From positions 13,331,409 through 13,395,408 of the forward strand of contig OW203765.1 in NCBI GenBank assembly GCA_934045905.1: DNA of 64,000 nt. The letters run 5' to 3'. The position numbers and the translations under genes were made by a program. This DNA comes from Leuctra nigra. Taxonomy: Eukaryota; Arthropoda; Insecta; Plecoptera; Leuctridae. Shown piece by piece: positions 34,368 to 46,049 of the stretch. Position 1 is the first letter of the stretch. Every line of letters starts with the position of its first letter. The notes beneath the pieces are model-generated. The model saw only the letters and a program-made list of their open reading frames with translations, had not been told where the DNA came from and ran no database searches.

Positions 34368-35009
34368 TGTTATCTAATGGCAGACAAGTAATATCGTGTC
34401 ACTTTTGCTAATACTTAATGAAGATCTAATATTTCTGTATTTCCAAATTTGAACAAGAAACTTATTAAAAAGAATTACTTAATCAATAAAATACAGTACT
34501 TATAAAAAGAATTACTTAATCAATAAAATACTGAATTTAAACTATTTTAAAAGTAATAGAAACCAAAATCGACATCGAAACATTTCAAGTACCTATCTAG
34601 TTGAATTGTAGTAAAATTAATTATTATTTCAAATTTCAATACCAATATTTCGAAGGCAACGGCACTCCGAGTCGAACACTAATTCAGTTGGTATTTCACA
34701 GTTATTTAGTCTAAGGTATTTCTGACGAGCGACTAGGCTGATGTTAGTACTCGACGCAGGACAGGTTTGTTCAACTCTCCCCTGGCACTGACCACCTTGC
34801 ATGGAACTAACTGGTGAAGGAGGTCTTGCATGCAGAATATGTTTTTATTTTTAGAGGAAGCCCTGATGTCGCTGTCCCCACGGCCCCCTCCCTGATTATT
34901 ATGACGTCAAAGTCTTGTAAACACAATGTACAGTCAAGATGGCTCTGGTTGCTGATTGTCTTCATCATAATCGTCTTGTTCATAATTTCATCAAATTTTA
35001 TTTTATTGG

Positions 35010-35400
35010 GTTTGACGTGTAACGTCCCAGCGGCTGGTGCAATGGATACCTCGGTTCTCGTCAGATCACCGAGGTTAAGCAACATTGAGCGCGGTCAGCG
35101 GTTGGATGGGTGACCATTCAACTCTGTCCTGCCAGTTGCTGCCGTTGGGCCAGAGAGACTGGGGTGGTTGGGGGTTAGTGTGACGACCTCCCTCCACCTG
35201 TTATCAGTCTCTCGCCGGGCGTTACACCGTCCTTGGGATGGGACGTTAAACAACAGCAGAGCGCAGGGAGCTTACTACTCACTCGCTTAACATCCCTAAG
35301 TTACGAATCCTCAACCAACTTCACCTCCTATAATGGCGCATCGTCAATGGAGTAGAGTTGTTGAGGCGGCAGTAGGACTACCAGTCCTGTAACGCCATTA
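35010..35400 (+). mobile_element. 5S rRNA-derived SINE (SINE3-like)
   Basis: 35050-35115 matches the conserved core of 5S rRNA: GGTTCTCGTCAGATCACCGA, GGTTAAGCAACATTGAGCG, CGGTCAG, then GGATGGGTGACC (the internal Pol III promoter). A non-5S body of about 280 bases follows and the unit ends in an A-rich tail ACAAAAAACAAAAAAAACG. The 5' third of 5S is poorly kept. The structure fits a SINE3-type retroposon transcribed by RNA polymerase III. Confidence 0.75.
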
Positions 35401-36231
35401 CAAAAAACAAAAAAAACGTGTCACTGTTGTATGAGCGATTCTGATTCTGATTCTGATTGAAGAGTAGGTATAAGGATAGACAGTGTGAAGGCCTATTATC
35501 TTGATTGAGGAAACCACGTGACCTGTCAGTGAGGAAGTACGGCAGCGATGAAAGGACGACAATGTTTCTGGCAAAGACAAATTCGAGAAAACCTTGTACC
35601 AGCTCTGATGTAGAAGTGTAGTATCCGTGTTATGTTCTGACTCATGGTAGAAGAATATACGGTTTGATGATCTTTACATTATGGTTCTGACTGCAATTAC
35701 ACCAGTGAAATAAAAAATGCTCCATTTGGAATGAAATAATCGAACATGTTTTACTCTCTAAAGTATTTTCACGACTCCAATTCCACCGTATTGCTATCGC
35801 AATTGACACTTTGAAAACATCTAGAATAATATCAACCATATTTTCACTCTAAAAATGATAATACTGAAATATTAAATATTAAATTTTTTCTCCCATTACG
35901 AATTCCTTGACAGAAAAATATTCTCTTATGTCTCTTCTCTTCTTGTCTGCCTCAGTCTAGAGGCAAATGTTGGGTAGGTTCCTCCTCATAGGCCACGACC
36001 ACAGTCCCTATCTCCTCAACCTCGTGTCTCCTAGTCGCAGAACATGCGACGTGTGATGTTGACTCGACCAATCAGCAACGTGTGTGGTGTGTTGAGATAC
36101 TTCAGTGTTGACCAATGAGGTGCTAACAATATGACGATTACGAGTCATCTGCGACATTGATTTGAATGCGACTGTACTGTAGGCCACTTGATGATGAATT
36201 ACTGAATACTTCAAAAATTAGGATTTGTATA

Positions 36232-36447
36232 TTCACTTTTGGTCAAACCAAAACGGTACCTATTCGAAAGAAACGGATTGGCTGAAAATACTTGATGGCA
36301 TCATCCAATGAAGTCTGCTAACTCGTCCTCTCTCAAGTAGGTGTGTTCTGATTTCATTGATACTGACAAGGATTGATCGTCAAGGAACCTGATCAAGCAG
36401 CCAATCCTTTTCGTTCAAATTACCTACGGTTTTAGTTGTGCCAAGTG
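36232..36447. mobile_element. MITE related to 15716-15926
   Basis: The left end TTCACTTTTGGTCAAACCAAAA pairs, with mismatches, with the inverse of the right end near 36425-36447; GGATTGGCTG occurs in both arms. TA steps flank it. About 215 bp, non-coding, more diverged than its relative. Confidence 0.6.
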
Positions 36448-36462
36448 TACCTAATAAACCTA

Positions 36463-36880
36463 TCAATAACCAGGTGCGGTTCTAGGACAAAAAATGTGGG
36501 TGAGCAAATAATTTTTTTTGAAAAGTAGGACCCGCGGGGGTGGGGGGGGGGAACAAGACCCCCAACTGCTTAACATTATATTAAAATTATATGATTTTAG
36601 AAGCATTTTTGAGTGTTTTCGGAATATATTGCCCTGCAACTGAAACTAAATTTTGAGACACCTTAAAACAGCCCCATAATCTAGCTTAGGGAGGAAAATA
36701 CCCAACTTTTGTTGAAGGTACTTAAAAATATAATTTATAGTTTTTAGCCACATTTATTATGAAATTTTGTTGTAAATTGATTTTTTAATACAGAATGATA
36801 CTAAATATAAGCAGGAAAATAAAATTCTGGGTGGGCGACGGCCCACCAAGCCACCCCCTAGAACCGCGCCTGTCAATAAC
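36463..36880. mobile_element. hAT-like MITE with 8-bp TSD
   Basis: TCAATAAC is duplicated at 36463-36470 and 36873-36880. The terminal inverted repeats are CAGGTGCGGTTCTAGG and, inverted, CAGGCGCGGTTCTAGG, typical hAT termini. 402 bp, with a poly-G run inside and no transposase. Confidence 0.85.
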
Positions 36881-36897
36881 TCTGCTAAACTAAATGA

Positions 36898-37310
36898 TCT
36901 ATAGCCAAGTCGTACCGTACACTCACAGTCACTCAACATACCGTAAATGCCTACCCCATATAAAACACTTCGTGTAAAAATAACAGCCAAGTCTCTTCAA
37001 CTAAAAAAAATATGGTCTACAAATTCTGCACTGAAAAGTAGTGATATCAAAGAATGAGCCAAGTCAAAACTTTATTTGAAAATCAAAAAATACTTGGCGC
37101 ATCGTGTATAAATAGCTTGGAAGTATAGGCCAATTATAAAATATACATAAAATATCCATAAACATAGTACACCTATAATGCCCTTAAAAAACGATGCGCC
37201 AAGTATTTTTTGATATCACTACTTTTCAGTGCAGAATTTTTAGATTTAATATTTTTTTTTAGTTGAAGAGACTTGGCTGTTATTTTTACACGAAGTGTTT
37301 TTTTATGGGG
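36898..37310 (+). mobile_element. Family X copy 3, internally deleted
   Basis: About 55 bases of the X 5' region (AGCCAAGTCGTACCGTACAC to AAATGCCTA) are joined directly to the 3' hairpin (CCCCATATAAAACACTTCGT to 37310). The 5' mini-hairpin and the whole body are missing. This is a minimal derivative that keeps both end regions. Confidence 0.75.
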
Positions 37311-37817
37311 ATTGTGTTTAGTTGAAAGTCATTAGGACGAATGTTCTTACGAAAATTCAGATCTAAAATATGCGATCGACATTTGGTGTCAGAAACGGGA
37401 TTTTCTGTTGAAATAAATTAGTAATCCAAACTGAATGTGGTTATGTACTTTATGTGCAGTCAGAATAGAATGTTTTAATATAATTCGAGATTATTAAAAT
37501 TTTCTGATAAATTCACATTTGGTGTCATAAGTGGGACACAAAATTATTTATTAAATATAAATGTCAGTTGACATTTGAAAGTTTCAGTTGAAATAAATTA
37601 GTGATTGGAACCGAATTTAGTGCGAGCATTTTGATATGTACAGCAAGAAACAAAAATATGTTCACACAATTCGGGATTTTCAAAATATTATAGCTTGTTA
37701 CCTTCTTTGAGGTCATACTTCAGTCCTCTAGGTCCTGTTGTATAAAGTTCCGTGGTAAGTTACAAGAGTTGTTGGGTGAACCCCGTTTTCTTATTATGTA
37801 CAGAAAATATGTTAAAA

Positions 37818-38363
37818 GGTCTGTTCGTTTTGCTTACTGCACTTTACTGCTCACTGCAAATCCGTTCGTTTTGCATCAAACTTGCTGTTCCGTCACTGCG
37901 ATTGTGTTCGATTTGACACTGACAGTAGCTGCGCAGTGACTGCTCTTACAGCTGGGTAGGGAGGTGATGTAAATGCAGTAACTTTGCAGTAGGCGGCAAA
38001 ATGGCCGATGTTTGAAATGTAAAATGTGTTTCTTATGGATGGATAGTGAAAAAACGCCTAAGGAGGAGGGAAATGAGTATTTGTTTCAGAGTTTAGTTTA
38101 GTTATATGTTATGAAATGATACATATTTATATAAAAATGCATTGGGATTAGACAAGAATTCTATAAATGCAGAACATAACCTCACTTATTTTTACATTCT
38201 TCCCGCCAAATTCACAAACCTCCCAACCAATAGGAAAAGGCCAGCCTGCCATCCTGCTGCAAAGGCGTTAGTTTTGTGTTGGTACAGCAAGCTACTGCAA
38301 GAGTTACCAGGGCCTACTGTAAGCTACAGCTACTGCAACTGCAGTAAGCAAAACGAACAGACC
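37818..38363. mobile_element. MITE with 24-bp terminal inverted repeats
   Basis: GGTCTGTTCGTTTTGCTTAC at 37818 is inverted at 38363. Several GCAGTA/TACTGC words lie inside the ends. 546 bp, no transposase, and no clear target duplication. Confidence 0.75.
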
Positions 38364-38594
38364 CAACACGTGAGCTAGATGTGCAGCTTACTTATCCCCC
38401 TAGTTGGCTGTGTTATTGTGCTGTTGTCATGGTAGCTACCGATTATCCGAACGTAAAATGCACAATGGCATTTATATGAAACACATAACAATGAATACAA
38501 TGGAAGAGTGGTCACCTAGCAACAACACGAGTTCGAGGACAACGTCCCACGTGACGTTGTCTGAATAGATCCTGGAAACTACCGACGCGCCGAG

Positions 38595-41500
38595 ATGGCT
38601 GAAGATAATCTATCGTGTAAGTATAATAAAACCTTGACATGAATCATACCTTACTGGCTGTAGATCAATAAGTATGTGTTATATAATTGCATCTGCCAAT
38701 TTGCATTTGCCAAATGCATCTGCCAAATACAAAACAAAATCGCAGTTATTGAATATCGATAGTTGAGTCGACCAACAGATCATAAACATAAAGTTTCTAT
38801 ATAGAGGAAATTGGGTTCAAGTGATCCAATTTTAAAGGAAGGCAACGGTAAAAAACTAAATATTTACCATAATTCCTATATACCGGGTGGCTCAAAAAAA
38901 CACACAGTGGGCTAAACATCGCTGTGACGAAACTCGAGTTAAAAATGTCCTAAGTATTATTTAGGTTTAATTTGTAAAAGTTTCAAAAATGTTACTTTTG
39001 TAGAAAACAATTTACAGCAGTTTGAATTTGGTGGTCGAAAAATCGATTATATGGAGCTCAAATAGCCCGCGTACAAAAATATTAAACTGAAATTCAAACT
39101 GAATCAAACTGAATTTTATACAACATTGTTATCAATTAAGTAAAAACGTCAATATATTTTGATCCATAGAACGAAAGTTATGGTGTCTTGAAGTTGAGCC
39201 TAAAAGCAGAATATCATTTCTAAGTTTTATTTTATTACACACGATAATTTCATAAAGTGAAATTATCTCCCGACGTTCTGCTTTAAAGCTCATCTTCAAG
39301 GTACCATCCCTTCTTTTGAATGTATTTAATTTTTTTAAACCAATAATGTCAAAACATTTTGTAATACATTTGAAATTTTCAGCTTGTTAACATGAGTATA
39401 GTTTTGAATTTACAGCGTCTCAACCAATGCACGTTTTTGGAAGCGCGCTATTTGAGCACCGTATAATCGGTTTTTCGACTACCAAATTCTAACTGATGTT
39501 ACTTTTTTTCCTACAAAAGAAATGTTTTTGAAACTTTCACACATTAACCCTTATTCTGTTTTTTATATTATGTGAAAATTTCAGCCCGATGAATTTACCA
39601 GTTTTGTCACAGAGATGTCTCGTCCATTGTGCGTTTTTTTTTGCGCCACCCGGTATCTATAAAGACATAAGCTAAGGTACCAATTATATTGATGATAGTG
39701 AAAGTAGTAGATCGAGAAACGTGATTTTATTCGCAACTATCGAAAGGAAAATATTATTATGAGAAATAAGAAAATGTATAATTTTCTTTTTTAGAAAATT
39801 ATCTAAAATCTTGCCGCAACGATTTTTTCAGGATTTGGTCGTTTTTAAAACGACGCTAGTTTTAGTTTAGGACCTAGCTCTGAGATAGGTATCTTCTATC
39901 AATTAGTGTTCACACGGTATGTTATTATTAAATCTAATATGAACCACTCAATGAATAGACAAAAATCATTACGTTACGCCAGCGAAATATTATCTAAGAT
40001 CCACCTGTCAAATGCACATTATCTATCATCAATACACATCTTAACATAATAATCAATCAAAATAACTTGTACTCAACCAAGTATGGAATCGTTCTTTTAA
40101 CTCTATGCTTGACGCAGATGAAGACGGAACCTCAGCCGAAGAAGACCCGGAAGATGATTTCGGAACATGGTATGTGCCCGTACGAGCATCTCGGCACCAC
40201 AGCACACTAAATGCACGAAGCTTTCTGCACGATTTGAGAGCATCAACAAATACCGACTCTCGAGAAATTATTTTTGTCGTACCGACTGGCATATTTGTGA
40301 AGTTCCAGTCCAGAACGCCCGATGATGATCCTGGATCGACTTCAGAAGAAGTACGTATTATTGAGCGAGCGTTGCGAGCGTCACCACGGTACTCTTAATT
40401 CTCTGTGTGTTTTTTGTTTGTTTATTTTTGGGCTGGTGCCCAGGTCAAACCGCTCAATCAATCGATATGAAATTTTGCACACATTAACGTAAATATAAGG
40501 TCTCTGCTGGGATCGTTTTGAACGGAATCCTGTGATTGGTTAAAAAAAAAATTTGATTGGTTGGTCCGATCAATTTGAAATTTTTAAAGGCATTGCGACC
40601 AACATTGTCCCCAATCTCACAAAGTTTCACCCATTGGTTAAAATGTAAAACCATATTACCTACCTCTGTTTTTGAAAATTTTTAAGTAGAACCGATCAAC
40701 TTAAAACTTTGCATGGTGAACATTATCTATATATTTGACTAATCTAAAGTTATTGACATTTTACGGACATGTTGCATGTTGGCTGTAAGTTTCTAGAAAA
40801 AAATTGATCACGGCAACTTCGACGGCATGAACGGCAATGTATGCTATGTCAAATTTTGGTTCTGTATCTTTCTTATCTATCCGGAAATTAGTTAAATACG
40901 TTTATGGCGGCCATCTTGAATAACTCGACTGTCTTGGATTTCCCAAAATGACACCATCATATTTTTTTTAAATCAGGTCATGTTCTACACGAATCAGCAC
41001 TTTTAATCAGCAGTAAAATTTGTTTTCAGCATTTAAAAACCACGGAATTACAAAAGGGACCGGACCACGGCCTCCTTTATAAGTTCCGTTTTACTACTCA
41101 TACGGAACTTATAAAGGAGGCCGTGGACCGGACTATATTTTGCTTGATCTAGTGGAGCGGTCGCTCCACCCAGCCAAGTCGTACTATACACTCACACTCA
41201 CTCAACATACCGTAAATGCCTAATAAACTGAGGAGCAGACCAAACACTTTTACTGTAAGCAACAACATGGCATTTTCGGCCTACTGGATCTCAAAATTGG
41301 GAAATCTCACATTGTTGCGAAATAACTTAATTTCGAGCTATGGCCCACCTGACAACATATACCAAATTTGGGAACAATACGTTATGCCGTTTGGGTGCTA
41401 GAGGGCCGTGAAAACAGTGAAATTACACCCCTTTTAAAAGCTATCTGATGATGATGATTCAGATATCAGGAAACGTTGCTATCACTGCCACAGCCTAAAC

Positions 41501-43579
41501 GGCTGAACCGATCGATATGAAAATTTTACCACATGTGCACTTTTGGCGTCTAATGATACCTTTGTTCTTATAAATTTTTTGTGCCGCCATTTTTAAACCG
41601 AAAGTGACGTTATATATCAAAAACGGCTGGACCGATTAGAACGAAATTAGCGCCATTCGATTTAGAAGGTCATCTATAAGGAATACCAATAGTGAAAGAA
41701 GAAATGTTCTATAACCTAAACCGGAAATGACGTCATAAAAATTACAAATCTGACTAAAATCATCTCTTATATCAATAACTACATATTCAGAAGGCTTATA
41801 ATGTTACATAACATTAATAGATACAAATTTTAGGTGGCAGTGATGTCAACCGCCATTTTGAAAACCGGAAGTGATGCCGTAACTCGAGAACGGCTGGACC
41901 GATTGGAACGAAACTTTTGCTATACTTTGTAACATATTATTTATAGCATTAACACAGTAACAAGCACAACTTTTCTTAGCAACCAAATCACAAAATCTTA
42001 TTTTTTAAAAGAATTATAATCTTTGGTGCCACAATATGTTACAAGTTGTAATAATAAACTGAAAAAAGGAGTGATATCCCCATAAAAAACACTCCGTGTA
42101 AAAATACCAGCCAAGTCTCTTCAATTAAAAAAAAATAGAAGAAATCTAAAAATTCAGCACTGAAAAGTAGTGATATCAAAAAATTGGCCAAGTCAAAACT
42201 TTTCAAAAAATACTTGGCGCATCGTTTTTTTAGGACATGTGTAGATGAGTACATTTCATTTCCTGCCTACTTCTATACTATTTATATGAACGATGCGCCA
42301 AGTATTTTTTGAAAAGTTTTGACTTGGCCAATTTTTTGATATCACTACTTTTCAGTGCTGAATTTTTAGATTTCTTCTATTTTTTTTTAATTGAAGAGAC
42401 TTGGCTGGTATTTTTACACGGAGTGTTTTTTATGGGGATAGAAATTACCGGATTTGAACAAATGAACTTTTCTAAATAGATTTAATTTGTTTAATATTTT
42501 TGAGTGTACCTATGGCATTTACTAAGCTGCATTGAGAAGCAGGACCCTTACCTAATATCGCGAAATGGTAGGACGGTGCTAGTAAGCACGGTGCTATTTA
42601 TCTTAATAACCCGTAGTAGCACCGTCCTTTAACTCAGCACCATCGTAGCACCAACATCACGCGATTCCAGGTGTTACTATTAGTATTTGAGTGGATTATT
42701 ACAGTGCAGTGTTTTAGGTAATTTTGATTCGAAGTGTTGCACGTACCGGTGCTCGTATCGTATATTTTGACAAATATATTTTGGTTTTTAAAATTTTGTT
42801 TTGACTTTTCTTATTTTTTGATCACTATACTTTTCAGTGTGGAGTTTTTAGATCTTAGTTTTTAATATTTTTTTTAGATATTATTGGCTATATAGAAAAT
42901 GGTTGGCTGGGGGAGCGGCCCCCAGTAAGATGCGGGTACAGCCCCCGAAAATATGTGAATCTTAGGAATTTCTACGCGATATTAACACTTTTTAAATATA
43001 TTTTTGTCTTGACACGTAAATGCATAAATCGTAGGGAGGAAATTGTATCAGAGTAAGAGGGGGGATAAACCTCTCCCCCCCACCCTTTCCTACGAACCTG
43101 TGCTGGTGTACTATCCCAACTTCTGGTTTATTGATCACCAAGGTTAAGCAACATTGAAATTGTCTGTTTTTCTAATGTCGCTATGACAACGACTGTGTCC
43201 GTGTCCGGTTTGTAATCAAACTCTATCAATTGCCATTTGACTGATGTCAACAAATACAGTGATATTGAAGTATTCTCTTACACAATGACTCATGTCACAA
43301 TTAAAACTATGTATATGGATGAACTCAGAAATACTGGTTTTACGCCCTTCTACCTCTGAGATACAAAGTTCGTCTTAATTGATGAGTGTGTTTCTTCTCT
43401 TCAAGGAACGCCCCACTGTTGAGAATGCCGTTGTCGCAGAGACAGAAGCAGAACAGCCGGAGCCGTCCCTGTTGTCGATCTTGTGGACATCCATCCGTAG
43501 AGAAGTGGTTGTACTCACTTCCACCCCGAGTCTTCTTGCCGCCGCTCCGACTGTGCTCGCATTTATATTTTCCTTTTAA
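38595..43579 (+). CDS. Candidate three-exon host gene, unknown small protein
   Basis: Exon 1 (38595-38616): ATG in a good context (GCCGAGATGG) encoding MAEDNLS plus one base, ending at donor GTAAGTAT. Exon 2 (40118-40350): follows a pyrimidine-rich acceptor CGCAG; its first two bases complete a Tyr codon and keep the frame EDGTSAEEDPEDDFGTW and onward; it ends at GAAGAA|GTACGT. Exon 3 (43406-43579): follows TTTCTTCTCTTCAAG, phase 0, ends at a TAA. The 142-residue product has an acidic N-terminus, a central conserved-looking segment (REIIFVVPTGIFVKFQS), a second acidic Pro/Glu stretch, and a hydrophobic C-terminus (AAAPTVLAFIFSF) that could be a tail anchor. Exons are more GC-rich than the introns, which are full of TEs (38883-39653, 40363-42755). 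I do not recognise the family. The phase agreement across both junctions is the main support. Confidence 0.5.
38883..39653. mobile_element. Foldback MITE, second member, TA target
   Basis: Begins CCGGGTGGCTCAAAAAAAC, ends with TTTTTTTGCGCCACCCGG, and is flanked by TA (38881-38882, 39654-39655). Same family as 16575-17381, more diverged between its halves. It lies in intron 1 of the candidate three-exon gene. Confidence 0.8.
41065..41126. repeat. Hairpin with 25-base perfect arms
   Basis: CCACGGCCTCCTTTATAAGT through 41089 pairs exactly with 41102-41126 around a 12-base loop; GGACCGG also flanks both arms. It is GC-rich compared with its surroundings. Confidence 0.8.
41148..42437 (+). mobile_element. 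Family X copy 4, full length
   Basis: 5' end TCTAGTGGAGCGGTCGCTCC preceded by A; body with TGACGT units; 3' hairpin 42074-42437 ending TTTTTATGGGG. It is inserted in a G element inside intron 2 of the candidate three-exon gene. Confidence 0.75.
43128..43160 (+). repeat. Short 5S-like fragment
   Basis: TGATCACCAAGGTTAAGCAAC matches the same part of 5S rRNA as the SINE at 35010-35400. Only about 30 bases are recognisable, so this is a degraded SINE fragment at best. Confidence 0.4.
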
Positions 43580-44044
43580 ATTCAACAAAAACTTTTAATG
43601 TCGCTGACATGAACTCTTTTTTCACTTTATTCGGTTGCTAACCTTGTCTTGTCTTTTTTCACTTTTTTCCGGTTGCTAACCTAGTCTTGTCTTTTTTCAC
43701 TTCTTTTTCGGTTGCTAACCCAAATATATTGTAGTGTCGCTGGCATGCATACAAAATTATAGAGGGATGAGTGCGGGCACACGCCGGGGTTGGCGGTTGG
43801 CTCACGCGATTGATGTAATAGGTAACAACCCACACACAATAATATCATTCTTATGCGGGCTTCTCATATTTCTGATAACTTAAGAAAGGTACTGCATTTA
43901 TTTTTGAGAATAAAATAATTATAAAATTGAATTGAATTGATTAACTATGGTCAGGGCCGGCTTAAGGTACCTACATTCTTGATGTACGCGAAAAATGATA
44001 ATGCCGCCTATCAAAGGCATACGCAGGATGACATTTCTATTGGT

Positions 44045-44068
44045 GGGGGGGGGGGGGGGGGGGGGGGG
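44045..44068. repeat. Poly-G run
   Basis: 24 consecutive G. Other long G runs lie near 18901-18923 and 51084-51096. It could form a G-quadruplex, or its length could be a sequencing artefact. Confidence 0.9.
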
Positions 44069-44174
44069 CATTACTAATAATTTGAAAGATTACGGTCAAA
44101 TAGGAAACAGCGAATGACCTTGGTTCAAGGTCATTCGATTTGGTGCAATTTTGAATCCAGATTAGTTATTCTTA

Positions 44175-46040
44175 CCGTACACTCACAGTCACTCAACATA
44201 CCGCAAATGCATAGTAAAATGAGGAGCAGACCAAACACTTTTACTGTAAGCAACAACATGGCATTTTCGGCCTACTGGATCTCACAATTGGGAAATCTCA
44301 CATTGTTGCGAAATATCTTAATTTCGAGCTATGACCCACCCGACAACATTTACGAAATTTGAGAACAATAGGTAATTCCATTTGCGAGCTAGACGGCCGT
44401 GAAAAGAGGGAAATAACATCACTTTCATCTAGTGGAGCGGTCGCTCCACCCAGCCAAGTCGTACCGTACACTCACACTCACTCAACATACCGCAAATGCA
44501 TAGTAAAATGAGGAGCAGACCAAACACTTTTACTGTAAGCAACAACATGGCATTTTCGGCCTACTTGATCTCACAATTGGGAAATCTCACATTGTTGCGA
44601 AATATCTTAATTTCGAGCTATGACCCACCCGACAACATTTACGAAATTTGAGAACAATAGGTAATTCCATTTGCGAGCTAGACGGCCGTGAAAAGAGGGA
44701 AATAACATCACTTTCATCTAGTGGAGCGGTCGCTCCACCCAGCCAAGTCGTACCGTACACTCACACGCACTCAACATACCGTAAATGCCTAATAACTGAG
44801 GAGCAGACCAACCACTTTTCCTGTAAGCAACAACATGGCATTTTCGGCCTACTGGATCATAAAATTGGAAAATCTCACATTGTTGTGAAATATCTTAATT
44901 TCGAGCTATGGCCCACCCCACTCCATATACTAAATTTGGGAACAATAGGTTATGCCATTTGCGTGCTAGAGGGCCGTGAAAACAGTGAAATTACACCCCT
45001 TTTAAAACCTATCTGATGATGATATCAGGAAACACCGCTATCACCGCCACAGCCTAAACGGCTTAGCCGATCGATCTAAGATTTTAACCACATGTGCACT
45101 TTTGGCGTCTGAGGTGCCTTTTTATAAATCAAACCGGTAGTCGCCATTTTGAAACCGGAAGTGACGTCATATCTCAAAAACGGCTTAACCGATCGGAACG
45201 AAATTTGCGCCAATCGATTCAGACGGTCCTCTTTATGAAATAACAATAGTTAAATTAAAGTTTTCTAATTACTGAAACCGGAAATGACGTCATAGTTTAA
45301 GCGAAATCTGCTTAAATTCACTTCCCTTTATATAAAAACCAACTATATATTCAGAAGGCTTATAATGAAATATTAGTATTTATATACATATTAATACCTA
45401 CAATGTGTAAGAGCTTTCAGCCGCCATTTTGAAAACCGGAAGTGATGCCATATCTCGAAAACGGCTGGACCTATTGGAACGATGCTTTCGCAATTCTTCA
45501 TGGCATATCACTTTAAGTTTAAATTTAGCTCCAAACAATATTTTTTTAGTAACTAATTTGGAAATGGCGTATTTTTTTAAAGGAATTAGCCATTGTTGCC
45601 CTAATAAGTTTTACAAGTTGTGTAAATAAACTAAAAAAATAAGTGATATCCCCATAAAAAACACTCCGTGTAAAAAAACAGCCAAGTCTCTTCAACTAAA
45701 AAAAAAAATTATGAAATCTAAAAATTCTGCACTGAAACGTAGTGATATCAAAAAATGAGCCAAGTCAAAACTTTATTTGAAAATTAAAAAATACTTGGCG
45801 CATCGTTTTTTAGGGCATTGTAGGTATAGGTACTATAAGTATATGTATTTATATCTAGCCTATACTTCTAAGCTATTTATATACACGATGCGCCAAGTAT
45901 TTTTTAATTTTCAAATAAAGTTTTGACTTGGCTCATTTTTTGATATCACTACGTTTCAGTGCAGAATTTTTAGATTTCATAATTTTTTTTTTTAGTTGAA
46001 GAGACTTGGCTGTTTTTTTACACGGAGTGTTTTTTATGGG
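44175..46040 (+). mobile_element. Family X copy 5 with tandemly repeated 5' segment
   Basis: The 5' segment occurs three times head to tail: 44175-44427 (lacking its first 30 bases), 44428-44716 and 44717 onward. The first two units are nearly identical and both run to AACATCACTTTCA before the next TCTAGTGG. The third continues into a full body and 3' hairpin (45650-46040). The tandem unit is 289 bases. Confidence 0.75.
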
Positions 46041-46049
46041 TCTTCTTTA

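Larger units (their letters stand above)
40363..42755 (+). mobile_element. Family G copy split by family X copy 4
   Basis: Left end GAGCGAGCGTTGCGAGCGTC at 40363, only 12 bases past the exon 2 donor. The right part resumes after X copy 4 and stops in GCACGTACCGGTGCTCG (42739-42755), truncated within the right end. It contains the hairpin at 41065-41126. Confidence 0.6.
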
